From: Codonopsis lanceolata
Lineage: Eukaryota; Streptophyta; Magnoliopsida; Asterales; Campanulaceae
Direction of reading: 5' to 3'
DNA: 64,000 nucleotides
Assembly: GCA_013146195.2 (NCBI GenBank)
Contig: CM028383.1
Location: 15,771,642-15,835,641 of the forward strand
The position numbers and the translations under genes were made by a program. The stretch's first letter is position 1, and the number at the start of each line of letters is the position of its first letter. Below, in pieces: positions 25,401 to 34,500 of the stretch. The notes under the pieces are model-generated. The model made no database searches, was not told the DNA's origin, and was given only the letters and a program-made list of their open reading frames with translations.

Positions 25401-25829
25401 TTGGCAAGGAAAACACTGGCAGGGGCAGGGGAAGCACTGGTACTGGCAATGGCAGGGACAATTCTAATCCTACAACAGAAGTAAGTTTTGTTCTACTTTT
25501 ACATTTTTCAAACATTCTCAACCTAGGAAACATGTTTGACATGTTTTGATGTATGGATTTTTAGGGACCTTCCAACTCAAACCAAAGCAAAAGGAAGGGG
25601 TATGTGCAGGGGAAACAATTCTCAACCAAGCCCAAATGTTGGGATTACAAGTCTGCAATCACTGGTACAACCATCTACTAGATCACAAACCCAACCTCCA
25701 AGCTTCATGTTAAATGGATCAACTATTGTAACAACGGAAGGTTTGTTAGAATGGGCTGCCAAGGAAAGGGAAGAAAGACAAAGGAAGAAAGACAAGGCTG
25801 TTGGAACATCAACATATTTGGACATTTAA
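22435..25829 (+). pseudogene. MuDR-type MULE transposase, broken
   Basis: Blocks appear in the order expected for plant MuDR transposases. An N-terminal PB1-like region comes first (FSCNHVVYTGGKIDYVNY, about 22480), then acidic spacers. A MuDR N-domain (DLKDPKFEVGMTYTSAKDVK, about 23257) is followed by the MULE DDE domain with GFDGAFLKG (about 23837), GIDADNGMYPVAYAVVE, WVFISDEQK and HRWCLQHIF. A CSC..CKH SWIM zinc finger lies near 24690-24750 and a CX2CX4HX4C knuckle (CQRCGCYGHNLRSC) near 25017. A likely intron starts at aag|gtaaat (about 24046) and ends before GLVPAI. In-frame stops include TAG at 22716, TGA at about 23213, TAA at about 23874 and TAG at about 23961, so no intact enzyme can be made. 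Gly/Arg-rich exons follow to about 25829. Confidence 0.88.
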
Positions 25830-25849
25830 GTTGTAATGTTTCATTAACA

Positions 25850-26110
25850 ATGGTGTTGTTAGTACTTGTATATTTTTGAGGCTTTTGAGCCTAAAAAACA
25901 AAATAGGTACAACCATATTTTTGTGGCTTTTGAGCCTAAAAAACACTGGTGTTAGTACCTGTATATTTTTTAGGCTTTTAAGCCTAAAAACATAATTGGT
26001 ATTTATATATGTTTGTGGCTTTTCAGCCTACAAAACATTGGTGTTAGGTGTCAGTACTTGTATATTTTGGAGGCTTTTAAGCCTAGAAAATTCAGTTATA
26101 ACTACTTATG
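25850..26110. repeat. Tandem ~65-70 bp units with palindromic 'ggctt..aagcc'
   Basis: Four or five copies of 'cttgtatatttt..aggcttttaagcctaaaaa' lie directly downstream of the transposase. Each 'ggcttttaagcc' can form a small hairpin. They may be a repeated 3' end or terminator region. Confidence 0.7.
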
Positions 26111-26275
26111 TATTTTTGTGGCTTTGTAAATTCAGCTCCATGCTTGCTTTTTAATTCAGTTCAGTTTGGTTTTGTTGCCTTGAACAAAGTATACTCTTAT
26201 ACATATTAGGTAAAGGATGATGTTTACACACCATTAATGGCAACCTAACTATCAGCATTGATGAACCAAGACACA

Positions 26276-27660
26276 AAACACAATGGCCAAAATACGAAAA
26301 ACACCCTGAAGTTTCCACAAAATCCCAAAACGGTACCCAACCTAAGGTTTGTGCCATACGCATGCCTGACATTACAAATTGTCCCATATTGCACCCTAGC
26401 CCTAACGGGCGTTAGAAAACTAATAGAAAGTTAGCATGTGCATCTCACATGCAGGGGTAATTTCGCCATCTCACATGCAGTAGCTAGCAACCGCCCATCA
26501 TTAGTAAGAGTAAAACAGGCAATCCTCGAATCATGAGCCGTTATAAACTTGGTCCTCTTTGTTGCATAATGCTCCACCCTAATCTGCCCCTTCTGCAACC
26601 CCGGACACACCAACACCATGGACCCCGAAACATGAGATACCTCACAGAGCCCCTTAGGATTTGCAATCGTCTCAATTTGATGCAACAATTTCAAGTCAGC
26701 GAAATTATATACGAATATCTTTTGCAACAGAATGACGACAATTCGGTCTCGTCGAGGCGGACGGATTTGACTTGAAGGAAGTAGAGCTTACCGATGCATC
26801 GATTCGGTGGTCGTCCCAAATCATAACCTTATTTAATGATGCGAGGCTCAGGATCTCCACCAACTACCGCTAGAATGTTGCAGCGAAAAAGCATTTGGAC
26901 GACTCCAATACCGCCGCCAGAATCGAAGTCACGACGAAAAATCTCGCAGAAGGGGTCGCAGTTGAAGATACGGAAACCGCGGTCGGTGCCAGCGGCGATG
27001 CAACCAAAATCCTGATTGAAAGAGAGGTGGAGGAGGGTAGGGAGGACGGGAGAGGAAGGAGAGTGAGTGGTAGGGTCGGAGGGCTCAGCGGAATTAAGTA
27101 TTGAGCAGGTAGGGGAGGTTTCGTCGAAGGAGAGATCGAAGGGAGAGGGGTCGTCGAAAGAGGGGTGTAATCGAGAGGGGGAATCGGTAAAATTAGTAGG
27201 GGAGTCGAGGGCATCAGAGGGAGAGGACTGGTCGTCGTCGTCTTGGACCATGAAGGAGTTGGAATTAGGGTTTGGGGTTGGATTATCGGACCACGACGGA
27301 GAAGGAGGAGGAGGTGTAGAGGTAGGGACGGTGGTTGTTGTCATGGATTTCTTTGGAATAAGGTTTTATCAATTTGGGGACGGAAACGGAACGACTGACT
27401 CGTTCTAACATGTGCCCCAGAATTTTATCCCGCGGCATTACCAGCACCCCAGAATTTTTTATGAAAATGACGAAATTACCCCTATATGTGAGATGCACAT
27501 GTTAACTTTCTGTTAGTTTTCTAACGCCCGTTAGGGCTAGGGTGCAATATGAGATAATTTGTAATGTCAGGTATGCGTATGGCACAAACCTTAGGTTGGG
27601 TACCGTTTTGGGATTTGGTGGAAACTTCAGGGTGTTTTTCGTATTTTGGCCAAACACAAT
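26276..27660 (-). mobile_element. Pack-MULE nested in the larger MULE
   Basis: The element is 26285-27651 (1,367 bp), flanked by a perfect 9-bp duplication aaacacaat (26276-26284 and 27652-27660). The terminal inverted repeats are about 184 bp: 26285-26468 from ggccaaaatacgaaaaacac to gtaatttcgcc, and its counterpart 27469-27651. They are unrelated in sequence to the ends of the host MULE. The interior holds a piece of an autophagy gene and no transposase, which is the definition of a Pack-MULE. It inserted into non-coding sequence between the two MULE genes. Confidence 0.93.
26470..27344 (-). pseudogene. ATG18A: Captured ATG18-type (PROPPIN/WIPI) gene fragment
   Basis: The minus strand starts with a Pro/Ser/Thr-rich N-terminus at 27344. 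It then reads the ATG18a-like beta-propeller: LHLSFNQDFGC, AAGTDRGFRIFNCDPF, EIFRRDFD, VVQMLFRCNILAVVGG. In other frames it continues with VMIWDDH and KSVRLDE, then QKIFVYNFADLKLLHQIE, ETIANPKGLCEVS, SMVLVCPGLQKGQ, VEHYATKRTKF and HDSRIACFTL. ATG18 proteins bind PI3P on forming autophagosomes. The coding similarity stops at LLATA, where the left inverted repeat begins, so the lipid-binding FRRG blade and the C-terminus are missing. Frameshifts near 26740-26830 break it further. This is a transposon-captured relic. Confidence 0.9.
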
Positions 27661-27689
27661 TTACATAATTTACAACATTATATTGATGA

Positions 27690-28185
27690 ACCAAGACACA
27701 AGACACAAAACACAATCTACAAGCATACCATTTGTAGTTATCAGCATTGGCAAACAAACCATATTGGCAAATAATACAAAACAACCCCCTGTTCTATTGA
27801 TATAACAACATTGTCAAAAAAAAAAAAAAAAAAACCTATACAACACACTCCCTGTTCCTTGTTGTACTGATATACAAACATTGCCAAAAAAAAAAAAACT
27901 CTCCACTTCCTGACTACTAGTAATCAAGATTGCAATGATGAACCAACACAAAACATAATCTACAAGCATACCATTTGTATTTATCAGCATTGACAAACAA
28001 ACCATATTGGCAAATAATACAACATAACCCCCTGTTCTATTGATATAACATCATTGCCAAAAAAAAAAAAAACTCATACAACACACCCCTTGTTCCCTGT
28101 TCTAATGATATACAAACATTTCAAAAAAAAAAAAAACACTCCCCACTTCCTAACTACTAGTCATCAAGACTGCAATAATGAACGA
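27690..28185. repeat. Duplicated ~255-bp A-rich unit
   Basis: Two tandem copies (starting about 27700 and 27955) share 'ctacaagcataccatttgta', 'aaaccatattggcaaataat', 'cccctgttctattgatataac', poly-A runs and 'cacttcctgactactagt'. They lie downstream of the GRF gene. Confidence 0.75.
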
Positions 28186-28193
28186 AGACACAA

Positions 28194-28619
28194 TCAACAC
28201 CACCCACATCCATTTATTCTAATTTGTCTTGCAACAGTAGCTTCATAGTGATTCACTCTTTTAAGGAGACCTGGGATGGTTACCCTTCCTCTTTCACACA
28301 TAGGTGGGTCAAGCCACCTAAAATATTTACAACCCCTTCTCTGCAGCAAACAATACAGTCAAGAAACATTATCTATAGCAAACAACAGAGTCAACAAACT
28401 CTGCTCTCCTACACAAAAGACCTAAATTTAGAGCAAACATAATTGGTAAACTGCTTCCATACACAACATACCTAAATTGGCGAAAATAATTAGAAATAAA
28501 AAACATATTACCTCACGTGAACAAGAAAAGAAACGTCTTCCAGTGTTTGCATCAGTCCAAGCAGTTTTGATAACTACCCTTGCTCCACATGCGCAATATA
28601 GGTCTCCCATGTCTCCCAT
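28194..28619 (-). CDS. GRF-type zinc-finger protein encoded by the MULE
   Basis: Two exons on the minus strand, 28619-28512 and 28340-28194, join in phase 0 (donor gag|gtaata, acceptor ctgcag|aga) into 84 codons before a TGA. The product has the zf-GRF pattern: CACGARVV near residue 9, then TGRRFFSC ending at Cys33, then GCKYFRWLDPP with Cys40. Leu/Arg-rich residues follow (IPGLLKRVNHYEA). GRF fingers bind single-stranded nucleic acid in several DNA-metabolism enzymes. Free-standing GRF proteins of this size are common in plant genomes and often transposon-linked. The gene lies inside the MULE, convergent with its transposase, about 210 bp from the right inverted repeat, and looks intact. A role in transposition is inference. 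Confidence 0.75.
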
Positions 28620-28680
28620 TTTCGTTCTTTCCTAGGTTGGGTTGTGTATTTGTTTGTTTTTGTTTTTGGAGTTTTAATGG

Positions 28681-28684
<4 letters not shown>

Positions 28685-28777
<93 letters not shown>
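28685..28777. repeat. (TA)n microsatellite
   Basis: About 92 bp of alternating T and A between the GRF start codon and the right inverted repeat of the MULE. Confidence 0.95.
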
Positions 28778-28779
<2 letters not shown>

Positions 28780-28831
28780 TGAGAGAGAAGACGGGAGATA
28801 GATGGCGGGAAGACTTGACGCCAGACAACAA

Positions 28832-29025
28832 CCTGTGGAAAAGACAGAAATACCCTCACGTGAGCTGTACATTTGTTCATTAACGGAGACAAAGAAACGG
28901 TGTGAAGGGCTAGGGACCTCCGATGAGCCAAAAATGCCAACTTTGATCAGTGGTGAAACTTTTAGAAGTTTAGGGACTAATGATGAACTTGACTAAAGTT
29001 CAGGGACTAATAATATACTTATCAC
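28832..29025. repeat. Right terminal inverted repeat of the MULE
   Basis: Complement of 21543-21735 with few differences. Its outer edge lies 225 bp upstream of the LEA_2 start codon, so it is now part of that gene's promoter region. Confidence 0.9.
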
Positions 29026-29249
29026 TTATATTTATGTCCGTTATATTATTTTTAAATAATTATACGGTGGAACATATTTCAACATCGCGTCTTTGTCTCT
29101 TATCTCGGTTATCTTACGATCAAAATCTAAGTGTTCTGCCCTTCGTTGCGGATAAAATTACAGTATACCCACCACACCCGCCTTGTTCAGTTGTTCCCCA
29201 CTCTCCCCACCTGTCTTTACTGATTTTTCTCTCTCAAACTAACGCCGCC

Positions 29250-29846
29250 ATGCACGAGCCTCACAGATCCAAACGCGGCCGGACGAACCTCGCTTCATGT
29301 ATAGTCGCTACTGTCTTCCTCCTCTTCATCGTCGTGGTCATCATTATCGTCTACTTCTTCGTATTTAAACCGAAATCCCCCAAAATCGCCGTCGACGCCG
29401 TCCAGTTCCCGACCTTCTCCGTCACCAACGGCACCGTTAACTTCACCTTCTTCCAGTTCGTCTCCGTCACCAACCCCAACCGCGACGCCTTCACTCACTA
29501 CGACAGCTCCCTCCAGCTCGCCTACTCCGGCAGCCCCGTCGGGTTTGTCTTCATTCCAGCCGGAAGAATCGACGGCGGCCACACGCAACACATGTCTGCC
29601 AAATTCTCCGTCCAGTCGTTCCCGTTGCCGGCGAAGGCGGCTGACGTTGTTCAGATTGGTGGTAACGGCGCCCCGGTGCCTGGGCCGGTGGTGGGAGTGG
29701 GACCTACAATGGAGATAGAGACGAGGATGAAGTTGGTGGGGCGGGTTAGGGTTTTGAAAGTACTTACACATAAGGTGGAGAGTGGGATTAGTTGTGGGGT
29801 GGCTATTCAAGTTAGTACTGGATCTGTGTTAGGGTTCCATTGCTGA
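29250..29846 (+). CDS. LEA_2 / NDR1-HIN1-like membrane protein
   Basis: A single-exon gene of 198 residues, normal for this plant family. A short basic N-terminus (HRSKRGR) precedes one hydrophobic membrane segment at residues about 14-38. The extracytosolic LEA_2 beta-sandwich follows: VDAVQFPTFSVTNGTVNFTF, VTNPNRDAFTHYDSSLQLAY, then SAKFSVQSFPLP and a C-terminal strand ending in GFHC. Members anchor in the plasma membrane or ER, and several act in defence signalling or abiotic stress. I chose the Met at 29250 because it gives the standard N-terminus; the frame is open further upstream into the MULE but without family similarity. GC-rich codon use contrasts with the AT-rich flanks. Which subfamily member it is cannot be said. 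Confidence 0.9.
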   Translation: MHEPHRSKRGRTNLASCIVATVFLLFIVVVIIIVYFFVFKPKSPKIAVDAVQFPTFSVTNGTVNFTFFQFVSVTNPNRDAFTHYDSSLQLAYSGSPVGFVFIPAGRIDGGHTQHMSAKFSVQSFPLPAKAADVVQIGGNGAPVPGPVVGVGPTMEIETRMKLVGRVRVLKVLTHKVESGISCGVAIQVSTGSVLGFHC

Positions 29847-31568
29847 CCCAATTTGTGCATTTTTCTTTGCTTGCTACTACATTGTAGGCATTGTGTTGAG
29901 ATTAGGGTTTTCGAATTTAATTGTTCAATTGTATAGAGATGTCCCACTAAAATAGTAGAAGCTTCTGTAAACCCTCGACATGGGGTTTCAGCCAGCTTGC
30001 TTATTGGGGTGCAAGCGAAGACGGGGAGCAGAGCTGCAGAAGCATGTGTATTCAGTAACTCTAAGAGAAGTGCCGGCTGCATTGGGTGACCCGAGCAACT
30101 GAACACATGTAAACCTGTGTCCGATCTCCGCTCCGCTGCCCGAGCCAATTTCAGATGATTGTATCAACTAAATCTGTTCAAGTTGCTTATCGTCCGATTG
30201 TGTGTAATCAGTAACCTGTATTCGATCCCAGCTGCTAATTTGAATTGTGTGCATTCAGTAACTTGTATTTTTAATCAGCTGCTCGGGTCTAGTGTAAAAA
30301 TGCATGCTTATAATTCAATCTAAGATGAATTGAGCTTCGAATTTACAAGTTAATCCCCACCATTTATATTCCAAACATACATTATCGTAGCATTTACAAA
30401 ATGAAATCACTAGACTAGATCAAAATTTGTATGCTCGAGCTCAATCTTCACCCACAAAACTTCACGGGGGTTGGAAGTGCTCGACAACCGTCTCAAAAAC
30501 TGACCACATATGCTCGGAGTTGGCTGGAATGCTGTTAAAGTTCGTGGATCGAGTCTATACTGCTAATAAAAATGTTCTAGCCACCTTCATTATCCTCAAA
30601 ATTTGGAAGAAGACAGGATACTCCAAAATGTGGTCATAGCTTCAAATGTTGTCAAATACTCCCAACTGTTTTTGGCAATCACCAGGTCCGTTTTTTCTCC
30701 ATCTTCTACATGCCCGGACAATCACCCATTATACCTGTAAAATGCATGAGAACGTTCAAAGATCGTGCCTTGTATGAAGATCGCTTGAACATGCAAAACA
30801 ACAGTTCACGAAACAACTTGGAGGATTTGACCCAATTTTTGCTTTTTTGTTTTGTTTTGGGGAGGGGCACGAAAATGGCTCTAGGGTTACTATCTCCAAT
30901 AGAGGCCATAGGCATAAGTTACCCTGATGTCTCTCTGTCTTCTGCCAAGTTAAGTGGTTTATCTCTGTTGGAATAGACGTAGATGGGAAAAAAGATCTTG
31001 TAGATCGTTGCAGTGGTCCACGGGACATAGCCTTATCTTTTCCATTTTGTGTTTCTATCTAAATGGATGTCAAATCCTAAGCTTATTGTGGAACTCTCTA
31101 TAAAGGTTCAATTGAACATCTTGCAAAAGGCTTCGTTACCCAAAATTCAAAGGACGCTTTATCTTCTTCAAAGATGTTTTGGAACAATAGTCTCATAATG
31201 ATGTAACGTACGAAAAACAGAACGTATGGCGTTGCACATCATAGAGCTGGGAGACCAAGAAAGTAGCCTTAATAGAGGTTAGTCAAAATACACAAGTGTC
31301 GATATCCGACTGTTAGTTGTTTGTTTGAGACTACAATCCAGTAAAATCTCCCAGGCTTCAGTAAGCAAGTGGTTGAGATTTATGGGAACTCATTGCCACT
31401 GTGGCGTGTGGATGATCGGGGGAGAGAGAGAGAGAGGACTTGTAGCAATAGCTCCTTAAGACGGCTCTCTAAGATGGTTAAAGAGGCAGCTATCCTATGC
31501 AAATTCTTTACTATTAAACAATACCTCCTTCAAGAGTCAACCACCGACTCTGGCATCATCAAGTAGCA
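29847..31568. other. Intergenic between convergent LEA_2 and EMB1703 genes
   Basis: Holds the 3' ends of both genes. Repeated 'attcagtaac..gtatt' phrases occur at 30040-30270. A few open stretches of 60-90 codons exist on both strands at 30430-31030, but I recognise no family in any of them. Confidence 0.4.
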
Positions 31569-34500
31569 TCATTTCTTTGGCTTTTTCAGCCTCCTCTTTG
31601 ATCTTTTTCTGAAAACAAGCAAATATTCCAGGAAAACCCAGAGAGTTAGCTTTGATCTCATCAATCACTGAAGAAAAGGACAGGTGGTTGTATGTTTAGA
31701 AATATATCATGTATGTATATGCATGAACAATGCAGCAGTATTTGACAAACTAATTATCTGCTGCGTTTTCATCTCAAAGTTTATAAGTTACCTCTGGGTT
31801 GGTTTCTCCACTCCAAATACACCTTTCATCAACGAATGCATATCCACAGAGCGGCCCCGAGTGATTCTATCATGGTACATCTTGCTCCCAATCTCAGTGA
31901 TTTGTTCCTCTACCTCTTCCAGTGTTTGGTCAACATTGAGTTTCAGCTCCCCTTTTCTTATGACAGTAACATTGAACCCATTTGCATGGGCTTCTCGATA
32001 GGCGTCCTACAGAGTTGTTTAGCAGGTCTAAGAAAATACCTAGCTTCTCAAGTAAATAGAAACTTTCACGTACATACCATTATAAATGTGCCCCATTTAA
32101 ACCAATAAGACTCGAAAATTGACAAGAGAGGCAAGGGGAGAAAAAAAAACAGAAATAAGACTTTTTTTACCCTTAATTAAGAATAATTTGCATCATCCAA
32201 AACCCGTAAAACCTGGTGTTTCACAAGCGTGAGGTCCCAAGTTCTATCCCTTCACACACCCAGCCAAAAAGAAAAAGAACCCTGAACTGTAAACTTTCAG
32301 GCTTTCTGTGTCTAGGATGTGCAAAAAAAAATAAAATTGGCATGTAATGTTCAGACAAAATGACAAAATTATAGAAATGGTATATGACCACTTAACATAA
32401 AAAATCCTGGCTAATAACGTCGAAAACCCTAACTGATATTGCTCTAGACCACAGTTTGCACAGAAAAATCCAGAAAGACTTGAATGACTATATTTAGAAT
32501 TTGGACTGTAAAATTGAAAACAGAGCAAACCCTACTCTAAATTGTGGTTAGCCCTAAACTACATTACCACTCTCGACTATAAAAATCTTGTCTTAGCCCA
32601 CAGAAAGCAGGTATTCTTGTTCGTTATTTGTCACTACCTCATACTCCACCAAGGTCCAATTACCGTGACTATTAGCCTGCCACTACAATGCAAAATAAGA
32701 ACTGGGAAAATTAGAAGAGTGAGAAAGTCAAACTACTTACTTTAGGTTGTTGCACAACAACAATGGCGTTGCCATTACCAAGCATATTCATATGAAACTG
32801 GATAATATGGCAAAGATTCCTGCAATCAGTAGCATCCTCAAAAGCAATTACGTGATACGGTTTTGGCTCTAATTCAAGATCTGCCCCCATCTCCAACGAA
32901 TAAAGTCCTTTACTATTTTCACCATCTTCATCCATGTACAATTCAATACACTGGAAAAAATAAAAAATTGCAACTCCAATGATTAGGCATATGCTTACAA
33001 TGAAGAATCTAATGAAGTTGTGCACTGGAATATGGCTACAGTGTAGACAAATTTATTAAACATAGGTTTAATGAGTGACATTTAAAAATTATATAAAAAT
33101 TGTATCAGCGTTTAACAAGAAAACCTTTACATTAGGTAGATTACATATATGCATAGGGAAAATTGCACCAGAACCCTTTACAAGTTGCAACGCTTTTCGT
33201 TTTAACACGAAATTTTATTTTTTCTGAACCCTAAAGTAATCATATTTTTGCAGCTATCATCCACTTCATAGCTTCCGTTGGCTTTCTGAATATCAAATAG
33301 GCAAGATTTTAAGTGGTGTATTTTCAGTAAGAAACATATTATGTTTCACTAGAACTTTTTCCCCAAAGAAAGCTTACTGCTCACATAAGGAAGGGGAACA
33401 TACAAGGACATAACCTCTTTCATCGAAAATATTTTCCCTATTTAGGAATTTCAGCCCCCATTACAGTTATTATGGGAGAAATATTTGTTCACACTTCATT
33501 TGTCCTTAAATAAATGTTAACATCTTAGTTTTTTTTGTCTAAATAGGTATTGTTTTTAACCTATTCATACAAGTTTTAGCTGTCAAGTATATAATTTTGC
33601 CCCCTCCCCCAAAAAATAAAACAAATTCTCACTTCACCACTAACCATGGCTGCAATAATGACGCTTTCTCCATCCCTAATTGAGTGCCCTTTTATCGAAA
33701 AGTTTTTGTCCCTTAATGAGTGTCCCTTTTTGTATGAAGTTACTAAGTTCACCTTTGCTATCTATCATATGCTCCAATGCGCACTTAAAATACTCCAGTG
33801 TTAACAATTAGGGCATTCATTTACATGTACTATTAACATGCCTTAAAACTTAAAAGTCAACTTCCATAATTTTTGCAAGAAACTAAAAAAAGGGGCACTT
33901 AAGATTCACAGATCGCTTCGGTGATGGTTCCGATGCAGAAATAGTTCGCACAGCTGAAAAACGGTGAGAGAAGAAGTGGACTCTTTGCTAGGTTTTTTGG
34001 ATAAGATCACTGTGAAAGAAGGGTTGAAGGGCCTTATGAAGTCGCAGTAACTGAGCCCCGGGCATCTAAATAAAGCTATCTTTCTCGACGGGACTTTTGG
34101 TATTATGTGCTTTTTTCTGTTATAACATTTTAGGCTTCTATATCCCCACCCTTTCCTTCTTCTTACTATCATTAAGAGCCTCTATCTTAAGATTAGGGAT
34201 GGAGGGAGTACTTTTAAGAGTTTTGTTAAAAAAATTAGAAGAAAAAAAGTTAGGGTTAAAATAGCAATACATTATGCTTTAGAAAGGTCTAGTGCAATTA
34301 AGTTTGTATAGAGAAAATAATACTTTATTATGATCAGAAGTGGGAGGATGCAGCAGAGATGAAAAAGAGTTCGCATCATAAAAAGATATATTTCCACCAA
34401 TAATTAATTCATGAACAGTGACCCAAAATTTTATGGACAAAATATGTGTTCTACACTTATACCCACGATCACATTATTTACCATTTTTTATGGTACCTTT

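Larger units (their letters stand above)
21534..29034 (+). mobile_element. 7.5-kb Mutator-like element (MULE) with long inverted ends
   Basis: The element proper is 21543-29025. It is flanked by a perfect 9-bp duplication ttatattta (21534-21542 and 29026-29034), the Mutator superfamily signature. The inverted ends are about 194 bp (21543-21735 and 28832-29025) and highly similar, both including a CTCACGTGAG palindrome. Inside are a decayed transposase gene (+), a small GRF zinc-finger gene (-) converging on it, and a nested Pack-MULE in the space between. The closeness of the two ends suggests a fairly recent insertion, although the transposase carries several stops. Confidence 0.93.

Noticed and set aside
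26470..27344. A functional ATG18 gene
   Set aside because: It ends at an inverted repeat before the lipid-binding blade, has frameshifts, and lies entirely within a Pack-MULE.
29295..29810. Minus-strand ORF of 171 codons over the LEA_2 gene
   Set aside because: A shadow of a GC-rich coding exon; the plus strand has clear LEA_2 similarity.
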